Assembly: GCF_030123325.1 (NCBI RefSeq)
Contig: NZ_CP126106.1
Coordinates: 2,012,001-2,076,000, forward strand
Source: Peribacillus simplex
GTDB lineage: Bacteria > Bacillota > Bacilli > Bacillales > DSM-1321
Direction: 5' to 3'
Length of the DNA stretch: 64,000 bases
Part shown: positions 9,364-17,835 of the stretch, in pieces
Layout: each line of letters begins with the position of its first letter
Position numbering within the stretch: position 1 is the first letter of the stretch
Notes under the pieces: generated by a model
Databases searched by the model: none
Seen by the model: the letters and a program-made list of their open reading frames with translations, nothing else
What the model was told of the DNA's origin: nothing
Program-made: the position numbers and the translations under genes

Positions 9364-9386
9364 GCTCTTCTCATTACGAGAGGAGC
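9364..9386 (+). terminator. Terminator-like hairpin after GH25 gene
   Basis: Stem GCTCTTCTC / GAGAGGAGC with one G-T pair and loop ATTAC, six bases after the stop. Its T tract is missing; a second copy of the same hairpin with a full T tract lies at 9585, beyond a GC-rich repeat. The repeat seems to have split the original terminator. Confidence 0.55.
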
Positions 9387-9414
9387 TCAGTTTGTATAAT
9401 TAAAAAACAGAGTA

Positions 9415-9542
9415 GATTGGAACGGAAGGTCCGAGACTCCTGCTTAGAAAAGCGCGTTCAGGGGAGACCCCGCAGGCGCAAAGGCGCCGAGGAGGCTCCC
9501 GGACCGCCCGCGGAAAGCGAGTGCCTGGAGAGTAAATCAACG
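9415..9542 (+). repeat. GC-rich dispersed repeat, copy 1
   Basis: A roughly 128-bp GC-rich block running from GATTGGAACGGAAGG to GTAAATCAACG, with internal symmetry (GACTCCTGC...; GGCGCAAAGGCGCC; CGCGGAAAGCGAG). Related copies lie at 11079-11190 (minus), 23101-23319 (minus) and 25110-25328 (plus). Such blocks are common in Bacillus-group intergenic DNA; no protein is encoded. Confidence 0.8.
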
Positions 9543-9584
9543 TTCAAATTGTACAAACCCTTAAAATACTGTAGATAAACTCGA

Positions 9585-9615
9585 CTCATCTCATTACGAG
9601 AGGAGCTTATTTTTT
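9585..9615 (+). terminator. Second copy of GH25 terminator
   Basis: Stem CTCATCTC / GAGAGGAG (one mismatch), loop ATTAC, followed by CTTATTTTTT. Nineteen bases are identical to the hairpin at 9369-9387, so the pair brackets the GC-rich repeat. Confidence 0.7.
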
Positions 9616-9625
9616 AATATATTCC

Positions 9626-9805
9626 TTATATTTCTTTAAGTTCGTCAATTGCTACTTCTGATCTTTCCTCTAATGGTCCTCTTAAATGTACGGTAGCCGT
9701 TCTTCCATCTTCATTTAAATTATCAATCCATACTGAGGTGCCATTATATCTCACCTCAATGTCGGATGAAGAAGAAAGTATCTGTTTTACACGCTTAACA
9801 TCCAC
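9626..9805 (-). CDS. sspH: H-type small acid-soluble spore protein
   Basis: A 59-residue protein starting at a GTG (9805) six bases after GGGAGGG. The sequence MDVKRVKQILSSSSDIEVRY, then NGTSVWIDNL, DGRTATVHL and a C-terminal VAIDELKEI follows the SspH family pattern (N-terminal helix, VxYNGxPVWI strand, TAxV strand, final Val-x-x-Leu). SspH-type proteins are made in the forespore under sigma G and sit in the spore core; their exact role is minor. The gene is easily missed because of its size and GTG start. A family match from memory, but strong. Confidence 0.88.
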   Translation of the reverse strand: MDVKRVKQILSSSSDIEVRYNGTSVWIDNLNEDGRTATVHLRGPLEERSEVAIDELKEI

Positions 9806-10224
9806 ATATATCCCTCCCTGCTGATTAGTCTACCTATTATTTGGGGAAAGGCTTAATTTTATTCGTTTATTCAGGGATTAATGTTGCAACTAATTCATAT
9901 AAGGCTAGATGATGTTTAACCTTCCGTGTTATTCTTAATCTTGAAAATATTGTAAAATGGATCTTAACGTGATGAATTTTGAAAAAATGCAGACTGGAGT
10001 CAGTTTTTCTCAATGGGCTAAGTCTAAACAAAAAAGAATATGTTATAGAGCTAACGGATGCCTTGCTTTCAAATAGGGGAGTGCTTCGTACCTCCTACTC
10101 AAATGGAGTTCATGGGACGGAAGGGTTGAATAAGGAAGTAGTTAAGATGGGACAATATTGGAGGAGAAAGTGTTGTTTGGTTTGAAGTCCATAAGCATTC
10201 TATACATGTTTTAAGGGGGGTATC
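9806..10224. other. Intergenic region upstream of terC
   Basis: Holds the sspH promoter region on the left and the terC leader on the right, ending with an AAGGGGGG ribosome site. A 68-codon TTG-initiated frame at 9979-10185 has no ribosome site and no resemblance to known proteins. I looked for the yybP-ykoY manganese riboswitch often found before TerC genes and did not find its conserved loops. A GGAGTGCTTCGTACCTCCTACTC hairpin-like stretch is split by mismatches and remains unexplained. Confidence 0.35.
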
Positions 10225-10974
10225 ATGGAATTATCGTTATTATTGGAATATGGCTGGGTGTTAATTATTCTAATTTTTTTAGAAGGATTATTATCTGCCG
10301 ATAATGCATTGGTTTTAGCCATTATGTCAAAGCATTTACCAAAAGAACAGCAAAAAAAAGCGATTAATATTGGGTTGCTTTTAGCTTTTATATTTAGGAT
10401 TGGTGCAATCTTTATTATTTCGTACCTTTTCCATGTTTGGCAAGTTCAAGCAATTGGTGCTGCCTATTTGATTTTCATCTCATTAAAGCATTTACTAAAA
10501 AAGGACCACGGGGAGAAAGAGGGAAAAGGGAAAAGCTATCGCATGACCGTTGCGCAAATTGCATTGGCTGATATTGCTTTTGCTATCGATTCCATTTTAG
10601 CTGCAGTCGCTCTTGTCATTGCCTTGCCAGATACACCAATGGGTGATATAGGAGGTATGGATGGGGCAAAGTTCATTGTCATTTTATTAGGAGCAATTGC
10701 AGGTTTAATTGTCATCCGGTTTGCAGCAGGATACTTTGTTAAGATACTGACGGAGCGACCTAGCCTCGAAACGGCAGCCATGTTAATCGTTGGCTGGGTA
10801 GGGGTTAAGTTATTAATGCATACCCTTGCGCATCCAGCCGTGCACATTATCCCGCACGATTTTGTTGAAGGACCGATTTGGAATATCATCTTTTGGTCAG
10901 TCATGCTTCTTATTGCTATAGGCGGATGGGTTTTATCTGGAAAAACAGTGAAAAATGATAGGCAAAATGACTAA
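10225..10974 (+). CDS. TerC family membrane protein (YkoY/YceF-like)
   Basis: Seven-helix membrane protein of 249 residues. The signature EGLLSADNALVLAI (residues 20-33) and the matching ADIAFAIDSILAAV (114-127) place acidic residues in two helices that form the metal path in TerC proteins. B. subtilis relatives export manganese during metalation of secreted proteins, so Mn(II) efflux is a fair guess. The start is set by AAGGGGGGTATC before the ATG. It is monocistronic with a terminator 75 bp downstream. No metal riboswitch was found upstream, so its control is unclear. Confidence 0.85.
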   Translation: MELSLLLEYGWVLIILIFLEGLLSADNALVLAIMSKHLPKEQQKKAINIGLLLAFIFRIGAIFIISYLFHVWQVQAIGAAYLIFISLKHLLKKDHGEKEGKGKSYRMTVAQIALADIAFAIDSILAAVALVIALPDTPMGDIGGMDGAKFIVILLGAIAGLIVIRFAAGYFVKILTERPSLETAAMLIVGWVGVKLLMHTLAHPAVHIIPHDFVEGPIWNIIFWSVMLLIAIGGWVLSGKTVKNDRQND

Positions 10975-11047
10975 TGTTATCAGAATAAAAAAGAGTGGAA
11001 ATACCTTAGGGTTAATTTTTGTAAACCTATGTTTTTAAATAGGATTT

Positions 11048-11078
11048 TAAGACCGACTTCCAATTTCGGTCTTTTTTT
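11048..11078 (+). terminator. Rho-independent terminator after terC
   Basis: Stem AAGACCGA / TCGGTCTT with an eight-base loop followed by TTTTTTT, about 75 bp beyond the terC stop. Confidence 0.8.
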
Positions 11079-11190
11079 GCCTCCAGGCACTTCCTTTCCG
11101 CGGCGTTCCGGGAGCCTCCTCGGCTCCTTTGCGTCTGCGGGTTTACTATGGACTCGCTTTTCTAGGCATGAATCTGGCATATCTGTTCCA
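11079..11190 (-). repeat. GC-rich dispersed repeat, copy 2 (degenerate)
   Basis: Reverse-oriented relative of the 9415 block: GCCTCCAGGCACTTCC, TTTCCGCGGCG, GAGCCTCCTCGGC and CTGTTCCAATCAAG match its complement, with several gaps. It abuts the terC terminator directly. Confidence 0.7.
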
Positions 11191-11236
11191 ATCAAGTATT
11201 AACTTTTAGATAAAAGCCTTTTGCCTACAAATTGAG

Positions 11237-11263
11237 GAGACCACGATATGTGGTCTCTTTTAT
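11237..11263 (+). terminator. Orphan terminator hairpin
   Basis: Perfect stem GAGACCAC / GTGGTCTC followed by TTTTATT. No gene ends just before it; probably it survives from a lost neighbour. Confidence 0.65.
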
Positions 11264-11311
11264 TAATGTTTAACAAATCCTGTTTGTAAAACATGTATGA
11301 AATAAATAACC

Positions 11312-11524
11312 ATGATTTATTTATCCAAACTTGTAGCGTTTTCAATGATGTTCGGTGGAGGACTGCATGCTCTTCAATCAGTAGTGGTCATTACTTCCGT
11401 TCCACTCATCTTAATAATGGCGATGGCATCGATATCGCTCATTAAATGGATAAAAGAGGATCAGGCCGGAAGCGGCAGTATAGAAAAAACTATCAATGGA
11501 GAACCTACAAAGCTAACATCTTAA
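11312..11524 (+). pseudogene. C-terminal relic of a BCCT (betaine/choline) transporter
   Basis: Seventy codons encoding one long hydrophobic helix and a hydrophilic tail. The stretch MFGGGLHALQSVVVITSVPL followed by ILIMAMASISLIKW matches the last helix of OpuD/BCCT transporters (typical GGLxALQTxSIxxALPF). A full transporter has about 500 residues; the rest is absent and no ribosome site precedes the first Met. A strong terminator follows 43 bp later, as expected for the 3' end of a once-intact gene. Identity rests on this short motif. Confidence 0.55.
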
Positions 11525-11566
11525 AGTATCATTCAAACTCGGAGGATACAGTATATGGGATAAATA

Positions 11567-11606
11567 AAAACAGGCACCAGCTAAAAAAACAGCTGGTGCC
11601 TGTTTG
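11567..11606 (+). terminator. Strong rho-independent terminator
   Basis: Perfect 14-bp stem ACAGGCACCAGCT / AGCTGGTGCCTGT with a seven-base loop and flanking A and T runs, so it can act on both strands. It ends the BCCT relic and insulates the following germination operon. Confidence 0.85.
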
Positions 11607-11689
11607 ACGTGATTTGTAAACAAAAAATGTCACAAAATTATTCAGCGCCAAGATGGCCTAACTGTCCATTAATGAAATGATGCACCGTA

Positions 11690-11720
11690 TGAATAAAAAC
11701 AAAAATGCCTCCTCATATTA
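11690..11720 (+). promoter_or_regulatory. Sigma-G-type promoter of the ger operon
   Basis: TGAATA (11690-11695), 18 bases, then CATATTA (11714-11720), close to the sigma-G consensus TGAATA-N18-CATACTA. Start would fall near 11727, giving a very short leader that still includes the GAGGGG ribosome site. Germinant receptor operons are known forespore sigma-G genes. Confidence 0.55.
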
Positions 11721-11740
11721 AAAGTGAGGGGATGTGTCAC

Positions 11741-12844
11741 ATGATAAAAAGTATATCTACTTTTCAAGCGACAATGGTGCTGATACTATCCATTGGGTTG
11801 ATGAACCATGTTATCGTTTTGCCTTCTCTGCTTGGGGCATCCGGAAGAGATTCATGGATCAGTACTTTAGTCACCGGGATGCTTTTTCTATTATGGCTTC
11901 CCATGGTTTATTGGATCATAAATAAAACAAAGCAACAGCATATCATTGGCTGGCTTCATACACACAGTCACCCGCTCGTTGCCTGGTCCATAAAAATCCT
12001 TCTTTTCTTCTATCTTTTATTAAACTTGTTTGTCACTTTATTTAGCACATTTTCCTGGGTGAACAGTACTTATATGATTCAAACGCCAGAATATATATTA
12101 TTTATACCTTTCATCATCCTATGTTTTATTGCTGCCGAGGCTGGAATCAAAACAATAGCCATTGCCGGGGGATTGGTTTTGCCTCTTGTTGTGGCACTTG
12201 GATTTATGATAATGACGGCAAATATACAGTTTAAGGATTACTCCTTGCTTTTCCCTATTTTTGAAAATGGGATTGCACCTGTTTGGGACGGGGTCGTAAT
12301 ACTAGGCGGAGGTTTTACAGAGATATTTCTACTCGTTTTGGTTCAACAGTTTGTAAAGACAGAAATAAAGTTCAGGAGTTTACTTTTTTTAAGTTTATTT
12401 CTTTTGTTTATCAGTATGGGACCGATAATAGGCTCCATTACGGAGTTTGGTCCGGTACAGGCTGCCAAAATCAGCAATCCTGCATACGCTCAATGGCGTT
12501 TACTAACCATGGGTAAGTATTTGAACCGGCTGGATTTTTTATCAATATACCAATGGCTTTCAGGTGCATTTATCCGTGTATCTTTATCGATATTCCTAAT
12601 GGGGGAACTGTTTCAAATTAAATCAAGGAAAATAAAAAATATTGTATTGCTTGCTATATCAGTCTCCTTGATCATTGCACTTTGTATACCAATCGACATT
12701 CCAACATACAGGAATTTTACGGAACGATATTATTTTAAATTGAGTGTGATCAGCATTTTGTTTATAACCTTTTTCATTATCATGGTCATTTTTTTGAAAG
12801 AAAGGGTGAAAAAGAATGGAGCCTCTATTGAACAAGGAAAATAA
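11741..12844 (+). CDS. Spore germinant receptor permease subunit (GerB family)
   Basis: B subunit of a Ger-type germinant receptor, an inner spore-membrane protein of the APC superfamily with about ten helices (here 367 residues) that binds the nutrient germinant. It shows the family start STFQATMVLILSIGLMNHV and the loop FTEIFLLVLVQQF. The ATG at 11741 has GAGGGG nine bases upstream; ATG 11732 and 11705 are less likely. The 3' end overlaps the A-subunit gene by 29 bases. Gene order B-A-C differs from the gerAA-AB-AC order. The germinant cannot be read from sequence. Confidence 0.9.
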   Translation: MIKSISTFQATMVLILSIGLMNHVIVLPSLLGASGRDSWISTLVTGMLFLLWLPMVYWIINKTKQQHIIGWLHTHSHPLVAWSIKILLFFYLLLNLFVTLFSTFSWVNSTYMIQTPEYILFIPFIILCFIAAEAGIKTIAIAGGLVLPLVVALGFMIMTANIQFKDYSLLFPIFENGIAPVWDGVVILGGGFTEIFLLVLVQQFVKTEIKFRSLLFLSLFLLFISMGPIIGSITEFGPVQAAKISNPAYAQWRLLTMGKYLNRLDFLSIYQWLSGAFIRVSLSIFLMGELFQIKSRKIKNIVLLAISVSLIIALCIPIDIPTYRNFTERYYFKLSVISILFITFFIIMVIFLKERVKKNGASIEQGK

Positions 12845-14324
12845 GGGGAGTTCTTCGGAGATCCAGCTAAAGACGGAGTATTTCAATGAATTATTCGGAA
12901 TGAGCTCGGATGTAAAATTCAAAAAGCATACCATTACATCTGAAGCGAAAACAGATCCGCCCCTTATATGCACTTTGATTTATTCAGAGGTGTTGGTAGA
13001 TGTCAAAAAGCTGTGGGAATCAGTAGCACGGCTTGAAGGTAGTGTATTGATAAATTCTAAACTGACGGAAGAAGAGGTTATTGAGGATCCGCAAGACGAA
13101 TTTAAGGTCAGTAGGGTTTTCCCTTCCTACACTTTAAAAGAAGGTGTGGAGGAAAACGTATTTTCCGGGATGGTCCTGATGCTATTTGAAGAATTGGAAT
13201 TATTATTTATGTTTTCCCTACCAAGCATCCCGAATCGAAGTCCCGAGGAAACAAGTAGTGAAACTTCCATCCGAGGTCCACGTGATGGATTTATCGAAGA
13301 TATCTCTGTTAATTTAGGGTTGATCAGAAAAAGATATAAAACTGCATCACTCGAAAATCAAGCATATACCATTGGGGATAGGAGCAAGACAAAAATCAAT
13401 TTATTATATGTGAGAGATGTTGTAAATCCAGAAACCATTGAAAAAGTAAAAAGGAAAATCTCCTCAATAAACACAGATATCTTGTTGGGAACTGCTGAAC
13501 TTGAAGAATTTTTATCAGACAGTAAGTTCAAACTGATCCCGTTTTTTGATTATACAGGGAGGCCGGATTATGCTGTAGCCAGTTTAAATAATGGACGCTT
13601 TGTCATTTTAGTGGATGGGTCACCAACTGCCTTAATTGGGCCAGGTAATATTACACTCTTGTTAAAAGCCGCGGAAGATCGTCATACTCCTTCTTACTAT
13701 ACAAATTTCGAATATTTCTTTCGCATTATCGGACTGCTGGTATCCATATTTCTTCCAGGTTTTTATATAGCACTAGTATCATTTCAATTAGACCAGCTCC
13801 CCTTCTCATTTCTGGCGACAATAACCGTATCTAGGTTTGGATTGCCTATATCACCTCAACAAGAGGCTTTCTTGATTTTGGGTTTATTTGAGCTGTTTCG
13901 GGAGGCAGGAGTCACACTCCCAAAAGCAATCGGTCAATCACTGGCTGTTGTGGGTGGATTAATCATTGGCGATGCGGCAATTAGAGGCGGGATTACATCA
14001 CCGACGATGTTGGTGGTGGCAGGTACTACTGCGGTAGCCACCTATACATTAATCAATCAATCATTAGGTGGAATCGTAAGCATGGCCAGGTTTTTTGTAT
14101 TATTTCTCTCTTCTGTTTTAGGTTTATTCGGATTTTTTCTCGGTGTTTTCTCCATTGTCCTTTATTTATCAAGGCTGCAGGTTTATGGTTTACCCTACTT
14201 AGCGCCTATCTCACCATTATCCTTGAAAGATCTAGGGGGCGGTGTCTTTGTGAAGCCATATCTCTTTAGGAAGAAACGAGCCGAAACGCTGAAAACCAAG
14301 GACAATACAAAAGGAAATCGCTAA
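12816..14324 (+). CDS. Spore germination protein GerA family (A subunit)
   Basis: A subunit of the same receptor, now thought to form the ion channel. The first 300 residues are hydrophilic with two subdomains (RGPRDGFIEDISVNLGLIRKR, then VNPETIEKVKRKI and FVILVDGSPTALIGP), followed by four to six helices from residue 305 and the motif ISPQQEAFLILGLFELFREA, all standard for GerAA/SpoVAF-type proteins. Length 502 is typical. Starts inside the permease gene and shares one base with the next start, so the three are translationally coupled. Confidence 0.93.
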   Translation: MEPLLNKENKGSSSEIQLKTEYFNELFGMSSDVKFKKHTITSEAKTDPPLICTLIYSEVLVDVKKLWESVARLEGSVLINSKLTEEEVIEDPQDEFKVSRVFPSYTLKEGVEENVFSGMVLMLFEELELLFMFSLPSIPNRSPEETSSETSIRGPRDGFIEDISVNLGLIRKRYKTASLENQAYTIGDRSKTKINLLYVRDVVNPETIEKVKRKISSINTDILLGTAELEEFLSDSKFKLIPFFDYTGRPDYAVASLNNGRFVILVDGSPTALIGPGNITLLLKAAEDRHTPSYYTNFEYFFRIIGLLVSIFLPGFYIALVSFQLDQLPFSFLATITVSRFGLPISPQQEAFLILGLFELFREAGVTLPKAIGQSLAVVGGLIIGDAAIRGGITSPTMLVVAGTTAVATYTLINQSLGGIVSMARFFVLFLSSVLGLFGFFLGVFSIVLYLSRLQVYGLPYLAPISPLSLKDLGGGVFVKPYLFRKKRAETLKTKDNTKGNR

Positions 14325-15463
14325 TGAAAATGATCCTTAGAATTATACTATTTGTATTGAGCCTTGCTCTTTTAAGTGGCTGCTGGGATACCAAGGATAT
14401 TCAAGATATTCAATATATAAGTGCAATGGGAATAGATTATCAGAATGGTCAGTATGTCATTTATGTACAGGTGACGTCTTTTGCCGGTGTGGCTAAACAA
14501 GAAGGCCTGGAACCAAAACCAACAACTGTTTGGGTAGCCAAAGGGCGAGGGGATACAATGAACGAGGCCATGAATGATATTTATAAAAGGTCAAACCAGT
14601 ATATTTATTGGGCTCATGTTAAATTGATCATTTTCTCTGAAAGCTTACTAAAACATGGATTGGTCAACGTAAACGATCCCATTTTAAGATTTCAGCAAAT
14701 CAGGGAAACAACTTGGTTATATGGAACCGATGATTCCTTAGAAAAGATCCTCTTTGTCAATAGTTTATTCGGCTCTTCAGTGCAAACAAGCATTTTCAAT
14801 CCGAAGGATATTTATAAATTAAGATCCTTTGTCGAACCCATCAGGATCCAAAGATTTTATACGCAAAATTATGAAACGGGAATGACAATAAAACTACCGA
14901 AGATTTCGTTAAAAAATGAGGTGTGGAAAGCAAAAGGAAAATCACAGAACACCGTTAAACTAACAGGGGCCTATTTTATTAAAAATAATCAACTGATGGG
15001 GGAGATTGCAAATAAACATCTTGGGGGTATGAGATGGTTAACAAAATCAACGGTAAGGTCCCCAATTGGAATAAGTATCAACAAAAACAAAAATGTTCAA
15101 ATATCGCTAATGAGGCCAAAATTCAATATAAAGCCTATCTATGTAAATGATGAAGTAGAATTCGATATTTCAATTGAAGTAGAAGGTGCCGTAATGGATA
15201 TGGAAGAAAACATCTCCTTACCCCGCCTTAAAGAAAAAATACAGAGGGCATTAGAGAAAGAAATTAGGGATACCTACAAATATGCTCTTGAAAAAAATAT
15301 AGACATCTATAATTTAGAAGGAGTTATCTACAGAAAGGATTTGAAAAAATGGAAAAAATTTTCTAAAGAGGGTTTTAGCCTTAATGAAGAATCCATCCGT
15401 AATATTCAGGTGGATATTGCTATTAAAATAACAGGCGATTATAAATATGAGTACATGAATTGA
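14324..15463 (+). CDS. Spore germination lipoprotein, Ger(x)C family
   Basis: C subunit of the germinant receptor, a lipoprotein of 379 residues. The signal peptide ends with the lipobox LLSGC (Cys near 21), followed by WDTKDIQDIQYISAMGID, the conserved start of mature GerC proteins. The C-terminal half (VNDEVEFDISIEVEGAVMDM) is the family's third domain. ATG overlaps the upstream TAA by one base, with AAAGGA eight bases before. Completes a full B-A-C set; all three look intact, so this is probably a working receptor. Confidence 0.92.
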   Translation: MKMILRIILFVLSLALLSGCWDTKDIQDIQYISAMGIDYQNGQYVIYVQVTSFAGVAKQEGLEPKPTTVWVAKGRGDTMNEAMNDIYKRSNQYIYWAHVKLIIFSESLLKHGLVNVNDPILRFQQIRETTWLYGTDDSLEKILFVNSLFGSSVQTSIFNPKDIYKLRSFVEPIRIQRFYTQNYETGMTIKLPKISLKNEVWKAKGKSQNTVKLTGAYFIKNNQLMGEIANKHLGGMRWLTKSTVRSPIGISINKNKNVQISLMRPKFNIKPIYVNDEVEFDISIEVEGAVMDMEENISLPRLKEKIQRALEKEIRDTYKYALEKNIDIYNLEGVIYRKDLKKWKKFSKEGFSLNEESIRNIQVDIAIKITGDYKYEYMN

Positions 15464-15614
15464 CACTTTTGGAAGTGGATCGCAGGCTGCCATGACAGAA
15501 TCTTTCTTCAAAGTCCAATGATTATGATATGGCAGCTACTGTAAATGATAGATCCGACAACTAACTATGTAAGGATTTATTTTGACCTACATAACGATTA
15601 AAGGAAATCAGATT

Positions 15615-16754
15615 TTACTTTAATAGACCAAAACGAAATCCATAGACTACGACTTGTGTACGGTTCTTGGCTTTAAACTTTGTCATTAAACTGCTTATAT
15701 AATCCCTTATAGTATGCTCGCTTAATTGCAATAATTCGGCCATCTTTTTATTGTTACACCCCTCCGCCAGCAAATTTAAAACCATGGATTCCCGTTCCGT
15801 CAATTGTAGATCTGTATCAATGGAAACCTCATCATCCTTTCTTGATAAATATAAGCCTAAACGTTTTCCGACCCGTTCAAGTAAAGTTAGTTCATCTTTT
15901 GAATAATCGAATTCCTCTCCTAATTGATCAAAGGTCAGCCAGCCAAAAACTTGCTGGTCATGAACGATCGGCACAAATATGACAGATGAAAGATTAAACA
16001 AGGCTATATGTTCCTTTTTAATATAATGATTGGGATCCTTTAAGAATACAGGCTTTTTTGAATTGAAAACAAAGGATTGCTTCAAACTGAGTTGCCCTCT
16101 CATGCTTTGAACCTTGGGCAGCTCCAATCCAATGGTGCCATAAAATTGATTGGACCAAGGAATATAAGCATAAAAAACACATCTTTTATAGTGAAAGAAC
16201 TCTTCACATTTTTTTAGGATATGAGCAAAATCCTTAATTCCTGATGAGTTAATTAGAAGCTCATCTAACTGGTCTAATAGTTGCAGCCTTTTAAGTTCAG
16301 CATTTTCTTCGTGGGTTTTTGAAAGTTGCATTGGTTCGACATCCATCCATTTGTTATAGCTATGGATGAGATGAGTGAAAATGGATAATAAGAACATTAG
16401 AATGGAAAAGGTATGGGCATGTTTCAGGTTGGCCATTAAGGTAACGATGGACTTTTCAAAGATTAATCGGAACATGCTGAAATGGTTCACATTTAAAATG
16501 GGTAAATGTGATTGAAGCCAAGTTTCCAGATGCTTATCGTATGTTTCATTTATGTCTTCGATTATTGGGGTAGATAATAATAGTAGAAATGATTCGAGTA
16601 ATGTTTGTATCACCTTACGTTCATTTTCTAATATAAGGGGCTCTAGATTCAAATAAATATTGATATTTTCTTCAATTTGTTTGTTATGGCTTTTGATGAA
16701 TAATATGAATTGCTGAAACGATATCTCTTCAAAAGCATGGGAGGGCTGGGTCAT
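15615..16754 (-). CDS. GAF-LuxR type transcriptional regulator
   Basis: 379-residue regulator. Residues 1-150 form a helical region of unknown kind; residues 165-300 look like a GAF sensor domain (FAHILKKCEEFFHYKRCVFY... VIFVPIVHDQQVFGWLTFDQ); residues 312-375 are a LuxR/NarL helix-turn-helix with LTERESMVLNLLAEGCNNKK and HTIRDYISSLMTKFKAKNRTQ. It is transcribed away from the two SDR genes and may control them. A CCCCT/AGGGG palindrome lies just upstream of its start. Ligand unknown. Confidence 0.82.
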   Translation of the reverse strand: MTQPSHAFEEISFQQFILFIKSHNKQIEENINIYLNLEPLILENERKVIQTLLESFLLLLSTPIIEDINETYDKHLETWLQSHLPILNVNHFSMFRLIFEKSIVTLMANLKHAHTFSILMFLLSIFTHLIHSYNKWMDVEPMQLSKTHEENAELKRLQLLDQLDELLINSSGIKDFAHILKKCEEFFHYKRCVFYAYIPWSNQFYGTIGLELPKVQSMRGQLSLKQSFVFNSKKPVFLKDPNHYIKKEHIALFNLSSVIFVPIVHDQQVFGWLTFDQLGEEFDYSKDELTLLERVGKRLGLYLSRKDDEVSIDTDLQLTERESMVLNLLAEGCNNKKMAELLQLSEHTIRDYISSLMTKFKAKNRTQVVVYGFRFGLLK

Positions 16755-16781
16755 ACAGGTCTCTTCTCCTTAAACGAAATA

Positions 16782-16796
16782 CCCCTATATAAGGGG
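16782..16796. promoter_or_regulatory. Palindrome upstream of the LuxR-type gene
   Basis: CCCCT-ATATA-AGGGG, 28 bases upstream of the regulator start and on the side facing the SDR genes. It could be an operator used by this regulator; this is inference from position and symmetry. Confidence 0.35.
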
Positions 16797-17031
16797 GATA
16801 CTTACCCTATTATTATACAGCATATTATAGGATAGTATTTCAAAATGCGAGGAGTAAAATAAAGGCATAGACAGACAATGAAGCTTTCTTTTTAGCGGCA
16901 TCCCATTTATATGGATGGGCAATTGTTAAAGTCAGCTTCATTTACTTGTATAGGAATACTTGTCCAGTGAGAACCTCTAAGGATGAGGATTCCAGTATCA
17001 GGTAAATAAGTAAAGGAGATCTGATGAAATC

Positions 17032-17784
17032 ATGAGACTTGAAAACAAAGTGGCAATCATCACTGGCGGGGGTACAGGAATCGGGAAAGAAACAGCTTTG
17101 CTATTTGCCAGGGAAGGAGCAAAAATCGTCATCACTGACATAAACCAACAATCCGGTGATCAAGCTGTGAAAGACATTCAGGCCATCGGCGGAGAGGCCC
17201 TAGTCATTCATCATGATGTAAGCAATGAAGAAGATTGGAAAAAGGTTGCAAAGGAAACGATCGATACCTTTAATAAGGTGGATGTTCTGTTCAACAATGC
17301 GGGTATTTATATCATAAAACCGGTTGCAGAGATTGAACTGGAGGAGTGGAATCGTCTCATGTCGATTAACGTGACCGGCGTATTTTTGGGAATGAAGCAT
17401 ATTATGCCACTGATGGCGAAACAAAATAAAGGTTCAGTCATAAACGCTTCTTCCATAGCAGGCTTGATTGGCGCACCTGGTCATGTTTTATACGGTGCAA
17501 GCAAGGGAGCGGTGCGGACAATGACTAAAGATGCTGCTATCGAGTATGCTTCAAAAGGGGTCCGAGTTAACTCGATTCATCCAGGATATATCGATACCGG
17601 GATGGCGGACTATGCATCTGAACAAACGGGCAGTTCAAAAGATGAATTGGGTAAAGAATTCCCGTTGGGACATCTGGGCAGCGTCAAAAATGTTGCGAAT
17701 ACAGTGCTTTTCATTGCCTCGGACGAATCTTCCTATACTACGGGTACTGAATTTGTAATAGATGGCGGAGCGACTGCTCGCTAA
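17032..17784 (+). CDS. SDR family oxidoreductase
   Basis: Classical short-chain dehydrogenase of 250 residues. The cofactor loop TGGGTGIG (11-18), Asp36 after the second strand (NAD preference), NNAG (88-91) and the catalytic set Ser141, Tyr154 and Lys158 (YGASK) are all present. The C-terminus YTTGTEFVIDGGATAR is usual for cyclopentanol or glucose dehydrogenase-like SDRs. An AAAGGAGATCTG site precedes the ATG. It is followed after 51 bp by a paralogue with the same start MRLENKVAI, suggesting an old tandem duplication. Substrate unknown. Confidence 0.9.
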   Translation: MRLENKVAIITGGGTGIGKETALLFAREGAKIVITDINQQSGDQAVKDIQAIGGEALVIHHDVSNEEDWKKVAKETIDTFNKVDVLFNNAGIYIIKPVAEIELEEWNRLMSINVTGVFLGMKHIMPLMAKQNKGSVINASSIAGLIGAPGHVLYGASKGAVRTMTKDAAIEYASKGVRVNSIHPGYIDTGMADYASEQTGSSKDELGKEFPLGHLGSVKNVANTVLFIASDESSYTTGTEFVIDGGATAR

Positions 17785-17835
17785 AATTTCTTTGTAACGG
17801 ATATTGAAAACGAAAAAACTAAGGAGTGTTTAAAT

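Noticed and set aside
9979..10224. Possible yybP-ykoY manganese riboswitch, or a 68-aa protein, before terC
   Set aside because: The conserved riboswitch loop sequences are absent, and the reading frame has no ribosome site or family resemblance.
15487..15537. GCTGCCAT...ATGGCAGC hairpin after the ger operon as a terminator
   Set aside because: The loop is very long and no T tract follows, so it is not a convincing intrinsic terminator.
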